DNA of 64,000 nucleotides from Bog-473 sp963725895 (lineage in GTDB: Bacteria; Actinomycetota; Acidimicrobiia; Acidimicrobiales; RAAP-2), in the NCBI GenBank assembly GCA_963725895.1, contig CAVSAJ010000001.1:2604001-2668000 (forward strand), written 5' to 3'. The position numbers and the translations under genes were made by a program. The notes under the pieces are model-generated. The model searched no databases. It was not told where the DNA came from and saw only the letters and a list, made by a program, of their open reading frames with translations. Positions 1-8,668 of this stretch are shown in pieces (the stretch's first letter is position 1; each line of letters opens with the position of its first letter).

Positions 1-80
1 CCGGTCGGGAGGGGTGAGTGATGAGTGGCGTCTGAAACCACTCGAAACGAGTCGCTCCGAAGCCACTTCCCGGTGAGAAC

Positions 81-115
81 ACCAAAGTCCCCTCGAATAG
101 GGACTTTGGTCCCTA
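81..115. promoter_or_regulatory. DosR-like box pair at left edge
   Basis: Positions 98-115 read TAGGGACTTTGGTCCCTA, a near-palindrome close to the mycobacterial DosR consensus TTSGGGACTWWAGTCCCSAA. Positions 81-92 carry a second half site in the opposite orientation (CCAAAGTCCCC). The histidine kinase on the right ends toward this site, so the pair most likely controls a gene lying to the left of the window on the minus strand, or a short transcript. The match was made by eye; no genome-wide scan supports it. Confidence 0.55.
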
Positions 116-251
116 CGCGCCCCGGACGACCGGGCCGCAGACTCCGGCGATGGGGACGCCGAGCGTAGGTCGTCGGACCGGCGGAGGTGTCGGGACGTGT
201 GACTGTGCGCCCCGTCGCCTCCGAGGCGTATCTTGCCTCCAGAGGCCGGAC

Positions 252-1383
252 TCAGACAGGCGCCGACCAGCTGAGCCGGGTGCCACCCGTCTCAACGGCG
301 AGGATCTCGAAGGTCCCGCTCAACTTCTCCGCTCGGTTGCGCAGATTCATCAGACCATGACCCACGGCACCCGCGGGATCGATCTCGAGCCCCCTGCCGT
401 TGTCGATGATCTCGACGAGGACGAGGTCGTCGTCCACACTGATCTCGACACTGCAGCGAGAGGCCCCGGCATGCTTGGCCGCGTTGGTCAGTGCCTCTCG
501 GACAACGGCCAGGATGTGGTCGGCGACCTGTGGCGGGACGGCGTTGTCCACCGGACCAACGAACCGCACCTCGGGACGAGTGCCCAGCATCGGGGCCAGC
601 TCGTCGACCAACTCGACAACGGCGTTGCGCAGCCCGCCCGGCAGCGAGGTCTCGCCGAGCTCGAAGATGGCGGTCCTGATCTCGGTGATCGTGGAGTCGA
701 GCTCATCGACCGCATGCTCCACGCGGTCGTGAACCTGTGGAAGATCCTTCAGCCTGGCCGCGCCGGCCAGGCTCATGCCCACCGCGTAGATCCGCTGGAT
801 CACCCGGTCGTGGAGATCCCGAGCAATACGGTCACGATCATCGAGCACACTCAGCGTCCGCACGCGCTCGTACAGGCGCTGGTTCTGGATTGCCACGCCG
901 GTTGCCAGCGCGAGGGCTTCCGCCAACGCCTCGTCCTCGTCGCTGAAATTCTTCGGCACCAAGCTTGTCGGTGAGATACAGGTTGCCAAAGACCTGGTCC
1001 CGAACCCTCAGCGGCACACCCAGAAAGGAGGTCATTGGGGGATGGTTCGGGGGAAACCCGTAACTGTCGGGATGATCGCTGATGCGAGCCATACGCAGGT
1101 GCACGGGGTCGGTGATCAAGAGCCCGAGCACGCCGCGACCGGTCGGACGAGCGCCGATGGCACGCTCCTCCTCCTCGTCCAGCCCGACGGTCAGGAACTG
1201 CTCGAGGCCAGTGCGCGATTCGTTGAGCACGCCGAGGGCGCCATAGCGGGCGCCGACCAGCGAACAGGCCTCAGAGATCATGGTCCTGAGCAGATGGGGC
1301 AGATCGACGTCACTCGTGATCAAGAGGACGGCCGCCAAGAGCCGTTGAAGCTTCGCTGGATCCTTCACCCTGGTGTACGGCAC
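252..1383 (-). pseudogene. DevS/DosS-type GAF sensor histidine kinase, split by a +1 frameshift
   Basis: The N-terminal fragment (1383 down to about 950) is a GAF domain with the sequence GFPPNHPPM and the tail VFGNLYLTDK, very close to the first GAF domain of DosS/DosT, where the HPP region holds the haem-binding histidine. The C-terminal fragment (about 950 down to 252) has the HisKA_3 phosphoacceptor box RDLHDRVIQ, then an ATPase domain with DNGRGLE and GHGLMNLRNRA motifs. The two frames join cleanly as LGAEEFSDEDEAL if one base is removed from the AAA run at 946-948 (TTT on the coding strand). Corrected length is about 377 residues with one GAF domain, whereas mycobacterial DosS has two. 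It lies divergent to its likely partner regulator at 1476. As read, the kinase would be truncated before its catalytic half; sequencing error is an alternative. Confidence 0.8.
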
Positions 1384-1475
1384 GCCGCAAGCCTATCGAC
1401 GGATCGGATCCGACCTCAGAGACCCATTCAACCGTGTGTCACGGGCCGACCTTGTGCCGCTGGCAGAATGGACCG

Positions 1476-2132
1476 ATGACAATCCGCGTCTTTCTCCTCG
1501 ATGACCACGAACTCGTGCGCGAGGGTATCCGGAGTCTGCTGGAGAGCGACCCCGATATCGAAGTGGTCGGCGAGGCCGCCACGGCCTCGGAGGCATTGAC
1601 GCGGGTGCCGTTGGCGAAGCCGGACGTGGCGATCCTTGACGTCCGGCTCGAGGAGGGCAACGGCATCGAGGTCTGCCGCGACCTGCGCTCGATCAACCCC
1701 CAGCTCACCTGCCTCATGTTGACAAGCTTCGCCGACGACGACGCGCTCTACGCAAGCGTGATGGCCGGTGCGGCCGGCTATGTCCTCAAACAGATCAAGG
1801 CGCGAGATCTCATTGAAGACGTGAAGAAAGTGGCAAAGGGCGACTCGCTGATGGATCCGAGGGCCGTGGCCCGCGTGGTGGAGAGGATCTCGAACCCACC
1901 GAAGTCAGATCCCACCCAGGACTCCCTGTCGCCCCAGGAGCAGCGCATCCTGGAGCACATTTCCGAGGGGATGACGAACAAGCAGATAGCGGAAGCCATG
2001 TTTCTGGCCGAGCACACGGTGAAGAACTACATCACCGGTCTGTTGCGCAAACTCAAGATGTCGAGCCGCACCGAGGCAGCCATCTACGCGACCAAGCGAA
2101 AGACTCAGAGATCAGGCCCGACCGAACTCTGA
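1476..2132 (+). CDS. devR: DevR/DosR-like NarL-family response regulator
   Basis: This 218-residue protein has an N-terminal receiver domain with acidic pocket D9/D10, predicted phospho-acceptor D55 (AILDVRLEEGNG), T83 and K105, followed by a LuxR/NarL helix-turn-helix at about 150-205 (LSPQEQRIL, TNKQIAEAMFLAEHTVKN). Spacing of these residues matches mycobacterial DosR almost one for one; K183 and N184 align with its DNA-contacting KN pair, while H180 replaces the first contacting lysine. A CAGAAT -10-like element lies six bases before the ATG, so the mRNA may be leaderless. In Mycobacterium, DosR activates the hypoxia, NO and CO dormancy regulon through GGGAC-N4-GTCCC boxes, and such boxes occur several times in the next 16 kb. 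The role here as hypoxia regulator is inferred from this similarity and context. Confidence 0.85.
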   Translation: MTIRVFLLDDHELVREGIRSLLESDPDIEVVGEAATASEALTRVPLAKPDVAILDVRLEEGNGIEVCRDLRSINPQLTCLMLTSFADDDALYASVMAGAAGYVLKQIKARDLIEDVKKVAKGDSLMDPRAVARVVERISNPPKSDPTQDSLSPQEQRILEHISEGMTNKQIAEAMFLAEHTVKNYITGLLRKLKMSSRTEAAIYATKRKTQRSGPTEL

Positions 2133-2243
2133 GGGCGATGCGAGTGTCACCGGGCGGCCCATGAGGGAGGCCCAAGGATCACGGATCGTCCTCATAATGC
2201 CCAGGCACCGGGCGGCTCTGCTGCATCAGTGGCGCGTGCCGTG

Positions 2244-2660
2244 TTACCTGTCCCTCGCCACGCGAGGTGGCAGATTAGCCTCGTCGGTGAGAGTGCCCGT
2301 TTGATCGACGGTCTCGGCGGATCCGTCAATCTGAGAAGGCGGCTCGGTTCTCGTTCGGCGATTCGGCGGCGCATCAAGGTCGATCCCGTGGCGTCGAAGT
2401 ATCGCCTCAATGCGGCGCCGTTCCGACGAGGGGTAGGAAAAGCTAGTCGCGTGCGCATAGATCCCGCGCTCGGTGCAGAGCGCGATCAGAGCTCGGTCGT
2501 AGGCAATTTCGGCGGCAAGAGCCGTATAGGCAGAGCCTCCATTGGGAGGCGAGACTGCCCGAAGTTCCTCTCGGCAGAACAGTGCGTATTCGATCAAGTC
2601 GGGACCGGTCAGATCGGTCACCCACTCATCTAGTGCGCTGGAGAGAATATCGACGTACAT
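2244..2660 (-). CDS. Conserved hypothetical protein, divergent from the arginine operon
   Basis: The 138-residue protein begins MYVDILSSALDEWV at an ATG at 2660. The first ~95 residues look like a compact helical domain (DLIEYALFCREEL, ALAAEIAYDRALI, SSERRRIEAILRRHGIDL), and the last ~40 residues are hydrophilic and probably disordered. I recognise no family. The upstream region is shared with the permease at 2936 and holds three DosR-like boxes, so both transcription units could respond to the same regulator. The reading frame stays open upstream of the chosen start, but that extension is Arg-rich, overlaps the boxes and looks non-coding. Confidence 0.55.
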   Translation of the reverse strand: MYVDILSSALDEWVTDLTGPDLIEYALFCREELRAVSPPNGGSAYTALAAEIAYDRALIALCTERGIYAHATSFSYPSSERRRIEAILRRHGIDLDAPPNRRTRTEPPSQIDGSAETVDQTGTLTDEANLPPRVARDR

Positions 2661-2701
2661 GCTCACGTCCACCAGTGTGACCTTCCGGATTGACCGCGAA
2701 A

Positions 2702-2828
2702 TAGGGACGTTCCTCCCATGTACACCCTTTCGACGCCGTTTAGGACGTTCGTCCCCCGTCGCGTCGATGACCATCGTCCTGGTCGACGTCGCAGCCTGGG
2801 ACCCGACGTAGGGACCGAGGTACCTAGC
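2702..2828. promoter_or_regulatory. Cluster of three DosR-like boxes upstream of the arginine deiminase operon
   Basis: The sites are TAGGGACGTTCCTCCC (about 2702-2717), TTAGGACGTTCGTCCCCC (about 2740-2757) and a weaker GTAGGGACCGAGGTACC (about 2810-2826). Each has the GGGAC/GTCCC half-site layout of a DosR box. They occupy the divergent intergenic space between the hypothetical gene starting at 2660 and the permease starting at 2936. Multiple boxes per promoter are usual for strongly DosR-induced genes in Mycobacterium. Identified by eye only. Confidence 0.55.
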
Positions 2829-2935
2829 CCGCAGGACCTTCCTCCCTACTCGATCTGGTGCGCGGCTCTTCATTGTGGGACTCGCAAGGCGTGTCCCATC
2901 ACATGCGCTGGGGCAGCGAAAGGAGAACCGGACCA

Positions 2936-4393
2936 ATGGCACTCGTCACGGCAGCCCCATCCTCCCCATCTCCGTCGGTGGAGACCGACGGCACACTGTC
3001 AAGCCGAAATCGCCAGAAAGCCCACTCACTCGGCCTGACGTCGGCGACCGGACTCGTCATCGGAAGCATCGTTGGTACCGGCGTGTTCACGATGCCGGCG
3101 GTCCTAGCCGGCGCCGGCACGATGGGTATCGTCGTGCTGGGCGTGATCGCCGTCGGAGCCACACTGTTGGCCGTGCTGTTCGGTCAGCTGACCAAGCGGA
3201 TCCCGAACAGTGACGGCGGCCTGTACGCCTACTCGCGACACGAGTTCGGCGACTTCGCCGGCTACCTCGTTGGCTGGTGTTATTGGATCCAGGCCTGGGC
3301 AGGCAACGCCGCCATCGTGGCGTCGTGGGTCTTCTACGTGGACGCGTTCTTCAACCTCAGCCATCCGAGCGGCATGACGAACTTCGGCATCGCCATGATC
3401 GGTCTCTGGGTCCCCGCTCTCATCAACCTGGCCGGGGTGCGCCAGATGGCCTGGTTCCAGAACGTTACCGTCGTGCTGAAGTTTCTGCCGCTGCTCTTCG
3501 TCGGCGTCATCGGGTGGTTCTTCATCGACAAGGCCAACTTCGGCCCCTTCAACGCCTCTGGGGGAAGCCTCTACAGCGGCATCGGCATCGCAGCCGGCGT
3601 CGCCCTCTTCTCGTTCATCGGCGTGGAGGCGGCGGCGATCACCGCCAAGCGGGTCCGTGACCCACGTCACAACGTCATGCGGGCATCGATTATCGGGACC
3701 GTGGCCAGCGCCCTTCTCTACGTGCTCGTGACGGCCGTCGTCATGGGGCTGGTCTCCCACCACACCCTGGTCAATACCGGCTCACCGTTCGTCAACGCGT
3801 TCCATTCGATCTTCCCCCACCAGTCGTGGGCGCCGCGGTTCATCGCCGCCATCGCGGTGATCTCAGGCATCGGCGCCCTCAACGGCTGGACGCTCATCGT
3901 GACCGAGACGTCGCGGGCCATAGCGCAGGACGACATGTTCCCCCGCCCATTCGCCTGGAGCGACAAGCGGGGCACGGCCTGGTTCGGCATCCTCGTCGGG
4001 ACGGCGCTCCCCTCCTTGTTGATGCTATGGCGCTACAGCACCAGCTCGGGACTCACTGTCTTCACCTACCTGATCGATCTCACGGTCGTGACCGTCGCCA
4101 TCCCGTACTTCATGTCGGCGATCGCCCAACTCACCTACCTGGTGTCGCGGCGTCGGCGAGTCAACGGTTGGGCTCTGGCTCGGGACCTCGGTGTTGCCGG
4201 TGCCAGCGTCCTGTTCTCCATGTGGGTCACGTTCGCCTCGGGGTACCAGGTCGTCTACCAGGCGCTCGTTGTGCTCTTCGTCGGAGTGGTGCTCTACGCC
4301 TTCTTGAACGCACGGCGTCAGCGCCTGGGCGAGGCGCCGGAGCCGGTGGATCTCCCCTCAGAGTCCGAGGCCGAACTGGCCCCGTCGGCCTGA
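2936..4393 (+). CDS. APC-family amino acid permease, probable arginine/ornithine exchanger
   Basis: The 485-residue membrane protein has about 12 hydrophobic segments. The first carries the APC-superfamily substrate-binding signature GLVIGSIVGTGVF, and GVALFSFIGVEAAA is the conserved segment typical of TM6. The start chosen is the ATG after AAAGGAGAA (2919-2926), giving MALVTAAPSS; an upstream in-frame start would add 26 residues with no ribosome-binding site. It is the first gene of a four-gene run with arcA 28 bases downstream. In arginine deiminase operons this position is normally held by ArcD or ArcE, which swap external arginine for ornithine. Substrate is inferred from context, since the APC family includes many amino-acid carriers. 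DosR-like boxes lie 110-235 bases upstream. Confidence 0.8.
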   Translation: MALVTAAPSSPSPSVETDGTLSSRNRQKAHSLGLTSATGLVIGSIVGTGVFTMPAVLAGAGTMGIVVLGVIAVGATLLAVLFGQLTKRIPNSDGGLYAYSRHEFGDFAGYLVGWCYWIQAWAGNAAIVASWVFYVDAFFNLSHPSGMTNFGIAMIGLWVPALINLAGVRQMAWFQNVTVVLKFLPLLFVGVIGWFFIDKANFGPFNASGGSLYSGIGIAAGVALFSFIGVEAAAITAKRVRDPRHNVMRASIIGTVASALLYVLVTAVVMGLVSHHTLVNTGSPFVNAFHSIFPHQSWAPRFIAAIAVISGIGALNGWTLIVTETSRAIAQDDMFPRPFAWSDKRGTAWFGILVGTALPSLLMLWRYSTSSGLTVFTYLIDLTVVTVAIPYFMSAIAQLTYLVSRRRRVNGWALARDLGVAGASVLFSMWVTFASGYQVVYQALVVLFVGVVLYAFLNARRQRLGEAPEPVDLPSESEAELAPSA

Positions 4394-4421
4394 CGATCTC
4401 GTTCCAAGAAAGGAAACCACG

Positions 4422-5642
4422 ATGACGTTCCATGTCGATTCGGAGGTCGGACAGCTCCGCCAGGCGATCGTGCATCGTCCCGGCCTCGAGCTCTCGCGCC
4501 TGACTCCCGAGAACATCGGCGCCCTGCTCTTCGACGATGTGTTGTGGGCCTCCAAGGCGAAGGAAGAGCATGACGCCTTCGCCGAGAAGCTGCGTGACCA
4601 CGCCGTGCAGGTGCACCTGTACGGCCAGCTCCTGGCCGAGACGCTCGAGGTGCCCGAGGGCCGCAGCTTCGTGCTGGACCGCCTGTGCACCGCGGACACG
4701 CTCGGGCCCTCGCTGGACGGTCCGGTCCGCCGGCTGCTGGAGGACCTGGACGGAGCCACCTTGGCCCAGTACCTCGTCGGAGGGATCCTCAAGGCGGATC
4801 TCCACCCGATGCGGGCGAAGAGCCTGACGTGGGAGATGCTGCGCTCGGACGACTTCATACTGGACCCGCTGCCCAATCACCTGTTCCAGCGGGACAACTC
4901 GTCCTGGGTCTACGGCGGTGTCACCGTCAACTCCATGGCCAAGCCCGCTCGTCAACGCGAGACGTTGCACACCCGTGCGATCTATCGGTACCACCCGATG
5001 TTCGCGAAGGCGGACTTCATCACGTACTTCGGCGACGACGACACCACGCATTTCCCGGCCACGATCGAAGGTGGCGATGTCCACGTCGTCGGGCGCCGCG
5101 CCGTCCTGATCGGGATGGGAGAACGCACGTCGCCGATGGCGGTCGAGGCCCTCGCACACGCGCTGTTCTCCTCGGACCAGGCGGACCGCGTCGTGGCCAT
5201 CGAGCTGCCGCACAGTCACGCCTTCATGCATCTGGACACGGTGATGTCAATGGTTGACCGGGACACCTTCATCCTCTATCCCTACTTCGATCGGCACCTC
5301 CGGAGCTGGACCCTCACGCCCGGACAGGCACCCGGGCAGCTGTCGGTGGAGCGAAACCGCAGTGTGTGGGAGACGCTGGCCCACATCCTCGACGTGGCCG
5401 AGATCACCGTACTCACGACCGACGAGGACATCCGAGCCGCAGAGCGGGAACAATGGGACGACGGCACCAACTTCTTGGCCGTGGCTCCAGGCGTGGTCAT
5501 GGGCTATGAGCGCAACGTGGCCACGAACACGATGCTGCGCAAGCACGGCATCGAGGTGATCTCGGTCAGCGGCAGCGAGCTCGGTCGCGGGCGCGGGGGC
5601 CCACGGTGCATGACCTGCCCGATCGAACGCGATCCGGCCTGA
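4422..5642 (+). CDS. arcA: Arginine deiminase
   Basis: This enzyme hydrolyses arginine to citrulline and ammonia, the first step of the arginine deiminase pathway. At 406 residues it has normal family length. Visible landmarks are the N-terminal HVDSEVGQLRQAIVHRPG, the EGGDVHV motif, the catalytic HLDTVMSMVD segment with the His-x-Asp pair, and the C-terminal nucleophile cysteine C396 in GGPRCMTCPI. A second cysteine, C399, sits where many homologues have a hydrophobic or polar residue. A GAAAGGAAACC ribosome-binding site precedes the ATG. It lies 28 bases after the permease and 11 bases before arcB, so the operon is tightly packed. Confidence 0.95.
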   Translation: MTFHVDSEVGQLRQAIVHRPGLELSRLTPENIGALLFDDVLWASKAKEEHDAFAEKLRDHAVQVHLYGQLLAETLEVPEGRSFVLDRLCTADTLGPSLDGPVRRLLEDLDGATLAQYLVGGILKADLHPMRAKSLTWEMLRSDDFILDPLPNHLFQRDNSSWVYGGVTVNSMAKPARQRETLHTRAIYRYHPMFAKADFITYFGDDDTTHFPATIEGGDVHVVGRRAVLIGMGERTSPMAVEALAHALFSSDQADRVVAIELPHSHAFMHLDTVMSMVDRDTFILYPYFDRHLRSWTLTPGQAPGQLSVERNRSVWETLAHILDVAEITVLTTDEDIRAAEREQWDDGTNFLAVAPGVVMGYERNVATNTMLRKHGIEVISVSGSELGRGRGGPRCMTCPIERDPA

Positions 5643-5653
5643 GGAGGACGATC

Positions 5654-6655
5654 ATGACCATCGATCTGCGTGGACGCAGTTTTCTCAAGGAGGCGGACTT
5701 CACCAAGGAGGAGTTCGCCCACTTGATCAGCGAAGCGGCGGTTCTCAGGGAGGAGAAGCGCTCGGGGACCGAGGTACCCCGGCTGACGGGTCGGAACATT
5801 GCCCTGATCTTCGAGAAGACCTCGACCCGGACGCGTTCGGGCTTCGAGGTCGCCGCCCACGACCAGGGGGCGCACGTGACCTACATGGGTCCCGACGACT
5901 CACAACTGGGCCGCAAGGAGTCGATGCAAGACACGGCCCGGGTCCTCGGCAGGATGTTCGACGGCATCGAATACCGAGGCTTCGCCCAGGGAGCCGTCGA
6001 GACCCTGGCCCGTTTCGCCGGAGTCCCCGTCTGGAACGGGCTGACCGACCAGTGGCACCCGACCCAGATGCTGGCGGACGTCTTGACCATGCTCGACCAT
6101 GCGGCACGGCCGATCGAGGAAATCGCCTACTGCTACGTCGGGGACGCCCGCAACAACACGGCCAACTCGCTCCTCGTCACGGGCGCACTTCTGGGGGCCG
6201 ATGTCCGCCTGGCCGCACCCCAGTCGCTCTTGCCGGCACAGGAGGTCCGCGACCTCGCGGACGGGCTGGCGGAGGTCTCGGGTGCCCGCCTCATGGTGAC
6301 GGACGAGATCGACAAGGCAGTCCTCGACGTCGACTTCCTCTACACGGACGTCTGGCTGTCGATGGGCGAGCCCCAGGACCAATGGGCGGATCGCATCTGG
6401 GAGCTCGTCCCCTACCAGATAAATGCCGACCTGCTCGCCAGGACGCAGAACCCCGCCGTGAAGGTGCTCCACTGCCTTCCGGCGATGCACAACCGCGAGA
6501 CCGAGCTGGGGGAAATGGTCTTCTCAAAATGGGGTCTCGACGCCCTCGAGATCACCGAGGACGTGTTCGAATCCGACGCCTCGGTGGTGTTCGACCAGGC
6601 CGAGAACCGGTTGCACACCATCAAGGCGATCTTGGTCTCCACGCTGGCGGGCTGA
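5654..6655 (+). CDS. arcB: Ornithine carbamoyltransferase, catabolic
   Basis: This 333-residue cytosolic enzyme interconverts citrulline plus phosphate with ornithine plus carbamoyl phosphate. Diagnostic motifs are the carbamoyl-phosphate site STRTR, the WHPTQMLAD segment, and the ornithine-binding HCLPAMHN near the C terminus. A GAGGAGGA ribosome-binding site lies just before the ATG. Sequence alone cannot separate the catabolic ArcB from the anabolic ArgF. The catabolic assignment rests on its position between arcA and arcC, with TGATG coupling to arcC downstream. Confidence 0.93.
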   Translation: MTIDLRGRSFLKEADFTKEEFAHLISEAAVLREEKRSGTEVPRLTGRNIALIFEKTSTRTRSGFEVAAHDQGAHVTYMGPDDSQLGRKESMQDTARVLGRMFDGIEYRGFAQGAVETLARFAGVPVWNGLTDQWHPTQMLADVLTMLDHAARPIEEIAYCYVGDARNNTANSLLVTGALLGADVRLAAPQSLLPAQEVRDLADGLAEVSGARLMVTDEIDKAVLDVDFLYTDVWLSMGEPQDQWADRIWELVPYQINADLLARTQNPAVKVLHCLPAMHNRETELGEMVFSKWGLDALEITEDVFESDASVVFDQAENRLHTIKAILVSTLAG

Positions 6656-7563
6656 TGCGCCTGGTGGTCGCCCTCGGCGGCAACGCGCTGCTCCAACGGG
6701 GCGAGAAGCCGGACGCGGAGATCCAGGAGCACCACATCGCGCAAGCGGTCGACGTCTTGGCGCCCCTGTGCCGGGACCATGACGTCGTCCTCACCCATGG
6801 GAACGGCCCCCAGGTCGGGCTCCTGGCCCTCGAGAGCGGCGCCGACACCGCTCTCTCGCACGCCTACCCACTCGACTCGTTGGGCGCGCAGACGCAGGGC
6901 ATGATCGGCTACTGGCTCGCGCAGGCACTGGACAACGCCATCCCCGAGAGGACGTTCGCCGCACTCGTCTGTCAGACCGTCGTGGACGCGGAAGACCAGG
7001 CCTTCGTGGAACCCTCGAAGTTCGTCGGCCAGGTGTACAGCGAGGCGGAGGCGGCGAGGTTGGCCGCAACGTGGCACTGGTCCGTCAAGGCCGACGGTGC
7101 GAACTGGCGGCGGGTGGTGCCCTCGCCACGGCCCCGAGAGATCGTGGAGCTCCCGATCCTCGGGCACTTGCTCGCGAGCGGATCGGGCGTGATCTGTTGT
7201 GGCGGCGGCGGGATTCCCGTCGTACGCGACGAGCGGGGTGTGCTGCGCGGGGTGGAAGCGGTGGTCGACAAGGACAGGACCGCCTGCCTGTTGGCGACGT
7301 CGCTCGCCGCCGATGCTCTCCTCGTCCTCACCGACGTGGGGACGGTCGAGCTGGACTACGGGACGGCTGCGGCACGGCCGATCCGACGGGCGAGCACCAC
7401 CGAGCTTCGGGCGTTGACGTTCCCCGAGGGCTCGATGGGCCCAAAGATCGAGGCGACGTGCGACTTCGTCGACGCGACAGGCCGGCTAGCGGCGATCGGC
7501 CGGCTGGTGGACGCGGCGGCGATCCTGGCGGGCACGGCCGGCACGATGGTCACCCCGGGCTGA
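6655..7563 (+). CDS. arcC: Carbamate kinase
   Basis: Carbamate kinase transfers the phosphate of carbamoyl phosphate to ADP, giving the one ATP gained per arginine in this pathway. The 302-residue protein has the amino-acid-kinase fold with VALGGNALLQRG at the N terminus, THGNGPQVGLLALE, and CCGGGGIPVV around residues 180-190, plus DKDRTACLLA and LTDVG in the ATP-binding half. Its start overlaps the arcB stop in a TGATG junction, so translation is probably coupled. With arcA, arcB and the permease it completes an arginine deiminase operon able to make ATP without oxygen. Confidence 0.94.
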   Translation: MRLVVALGGNALLQRGEKPDAEIQEHHIAQAVDVLAPLCRDHDVVLTHGNGPQVGLLALESGADTALSHAYPLDSLGAQTQGMIGYWLAQALDNAIPERTFAALVCQTVVDAEDQAFVEPSKFVGQVYSEAEAARLAATWHWSVKADGANWRRVVPSPRPREIVELPILGHLLASGSGVICCGGGGIPVVRDERGVLRGVEAVVDKDRTACLLATSLAADALLVLTDVGTVELDYGTAAARPIRRASTTELRALTFPEGSMGPKIEATCDFVDATGRLAAIGRLVDAAAILAGTAGTMVTPG

Positions 7564-7615
7564 GCCCGTCGTTGTGCTGCCCAGTGTCGGTCCGAACTGC
7601 GGCCGATCCATTCCT

Positions 7616-7845
7616 CTACCGCTCAGGTCTCCCGTCGTGGTGTAGCCGGTACGACGTGCCAGTGCGCCCGTCGTGCGGGACGACGAATCCCGAATGGAAG
7701 AACACGTCCAACATGGGGTGGTTCCGTGCAGCCTCAGCCACGAACGTGCAGACGCCGCGCTCCCTCGCCGCGCTGGCGAGCTCAGTCACCGAACGCCCCC
7801 CTCTCGACTTCGTCCACGTCTCGCCCAGGATACGTACACGGACTG
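7616..7845 (-). pseudogene. Remnant of a GNAT acetyltransferase C terminus
   Basis: On the minus strand the stretch from about 7845 to the TAG at 7616 reads VTELASAARERGVCTFVAEA, then NHPMLDVFFHSGF. This is the characteristic end of a GNAT acetyltransferase (helix ARERG, strand FVAE, then the ML-x-VF-x-SGF element). No upstream acetyl-CoA-binding loop (R/Q-x-x-G-x-G/A) or start codon can be found in frame before it, so only the last ~75 residues remain. It lies between arcC and the DosR-like box cluster at 7853, which suggests an old gene was lost or displaced here. Confidence 0.45.
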
Positions 7846-7852
7846 CCCTGGC

Positions 7853-7957
7853 CTAGGGACCATGGTCAGCATGACAATGGGACTTTCGTCCCAGTCCGAG
7901 GGCCCATCACGTAGGGACCTTGTCCCCCATCGAAGAGGACCTTTGCGTGGGTCCCAA
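7853..7957. promoter_or_regulatory. Cluster of DosR-like boxes upstream of the membrane protein at 8030
   Basis: Within 105 bases there are TGGGACTTTCGTCCCA (7878-7893), which is almost perfectly palindromic, GTAGGGACCTTGTCCCCC (7911-7928), a weaker CTAGGGACCATGGTCAG (7853-7869), and a half site GGGTCCCAA (7949-7957). This is the densest box cluster in the window. It lies 75-175 bases upstream of the ATG at 8030, a plausible activator position. Confidence 0.6.
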
Positions 7958-8029
7958 ATTTGCCCTGGCACTTGATGATTGAGGCAGGCCACCTCGCACG
8001 GAGGGGTCACTACACAAGGAGACACCTCA

Positions 8030-8647
8030 ATGCGACGCAGAGTCTTTGACATGTTGGTGAGCATCGGCGGCGTGCTGATGGTCGTGGTGCTGGCCGTTGC
8101 CGGGACACTGCTCATGGTCGGCTACAACTTCGCCAATAACAACGTGCACAACCAGCTGGCGCAACAGCAGATCGTGTTCCCACCCGCGTCAGCCTTCGCT
8201 CATGCCAAGGCCGGTACCGAGATCACACCGTCGATGATCCCCTCGGTGAGTCAGTATGCGGGCCAGGAGCTCACGACGGGAGCCCAGGCTCAGGTCTACG
8301 CGGATGACTTCATCGCGGTGCACCTGCGGGAGATCGGCGGTGGCAAGACGTACGCGCAGCTGAGCACAGCCGCCATGAATCTCCCCAAGGGATCGCCGGC
8401 CTACACGGCAGCGGAGCAGAAGGTCCAGACCGTCTTTCAGGGAACCACGCTTCGCGGCCTCCTCCTCGAGGCCTACGGCTTCTCGGTCTTCGCCGAGATC
8501 GCTCTCATCGGTGCCATCTGTTCATTCGTGCTGGCCGCGCTGATGGCGGTGCTCGTCGTCTTCGGCTTCATCCACGCACGCAAGACACCCGAGACCGAAG
8601 AGATCTTCGCCACGGAGAATCCTGTTCGGGAGCCGGCTCTCGTCTGA
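8030..8647 (+). CDS. Uncharacterised two-TM membrane protein, probable DosR-type target
   Basis: This 205-residue protein has an N-terminal membrane segment (about 11-34, GGVLMVVVLAVAGTLLMVGY), an extracytoplasmic domain of about 110 residues (NNNVHNQLAQQQIVFPP to QGTTLRG), a second membrane segment at about 155-185, and a short acidic cytoplasmic tail. An AAGGAGA ribosome-binding site lies 8 bases before the ATG. I do not recognise the family. The dense box cluster upstream and a strong terminator downstream make it a single-gene unit likely to be highly expressed under the inducing condition. Confidence 0.75.
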   Translation: MRRRVFDMLVSIGGVLMVVVLAVAGTLLMVGYNFANNNVHNQLAQQQIVFPPASAFAHAKAGTEITPSMIPSVSQYAGQELTTGAQAQVYADDFIAVHLREIGGGKTYAQLSTAAMNLPKGSPAYTAAEQKVQTVFQGTTLRGLLLEAYGFSVFAEIALIGAICSFVLAALMAVLVVFGFIHARKTPETEEIFATENPVREPALV

Positions 8648-8668
8648 GCCTCCTCGGCGCTAGCCAAC

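Noticed and set aside
940..990. Programmed ribosomal frameshift in the kinase gene
   Set aside because: No slippery heptamer, internal Shine-Dalgarno or stimulatory structure is evident; a simple extra base explains it.
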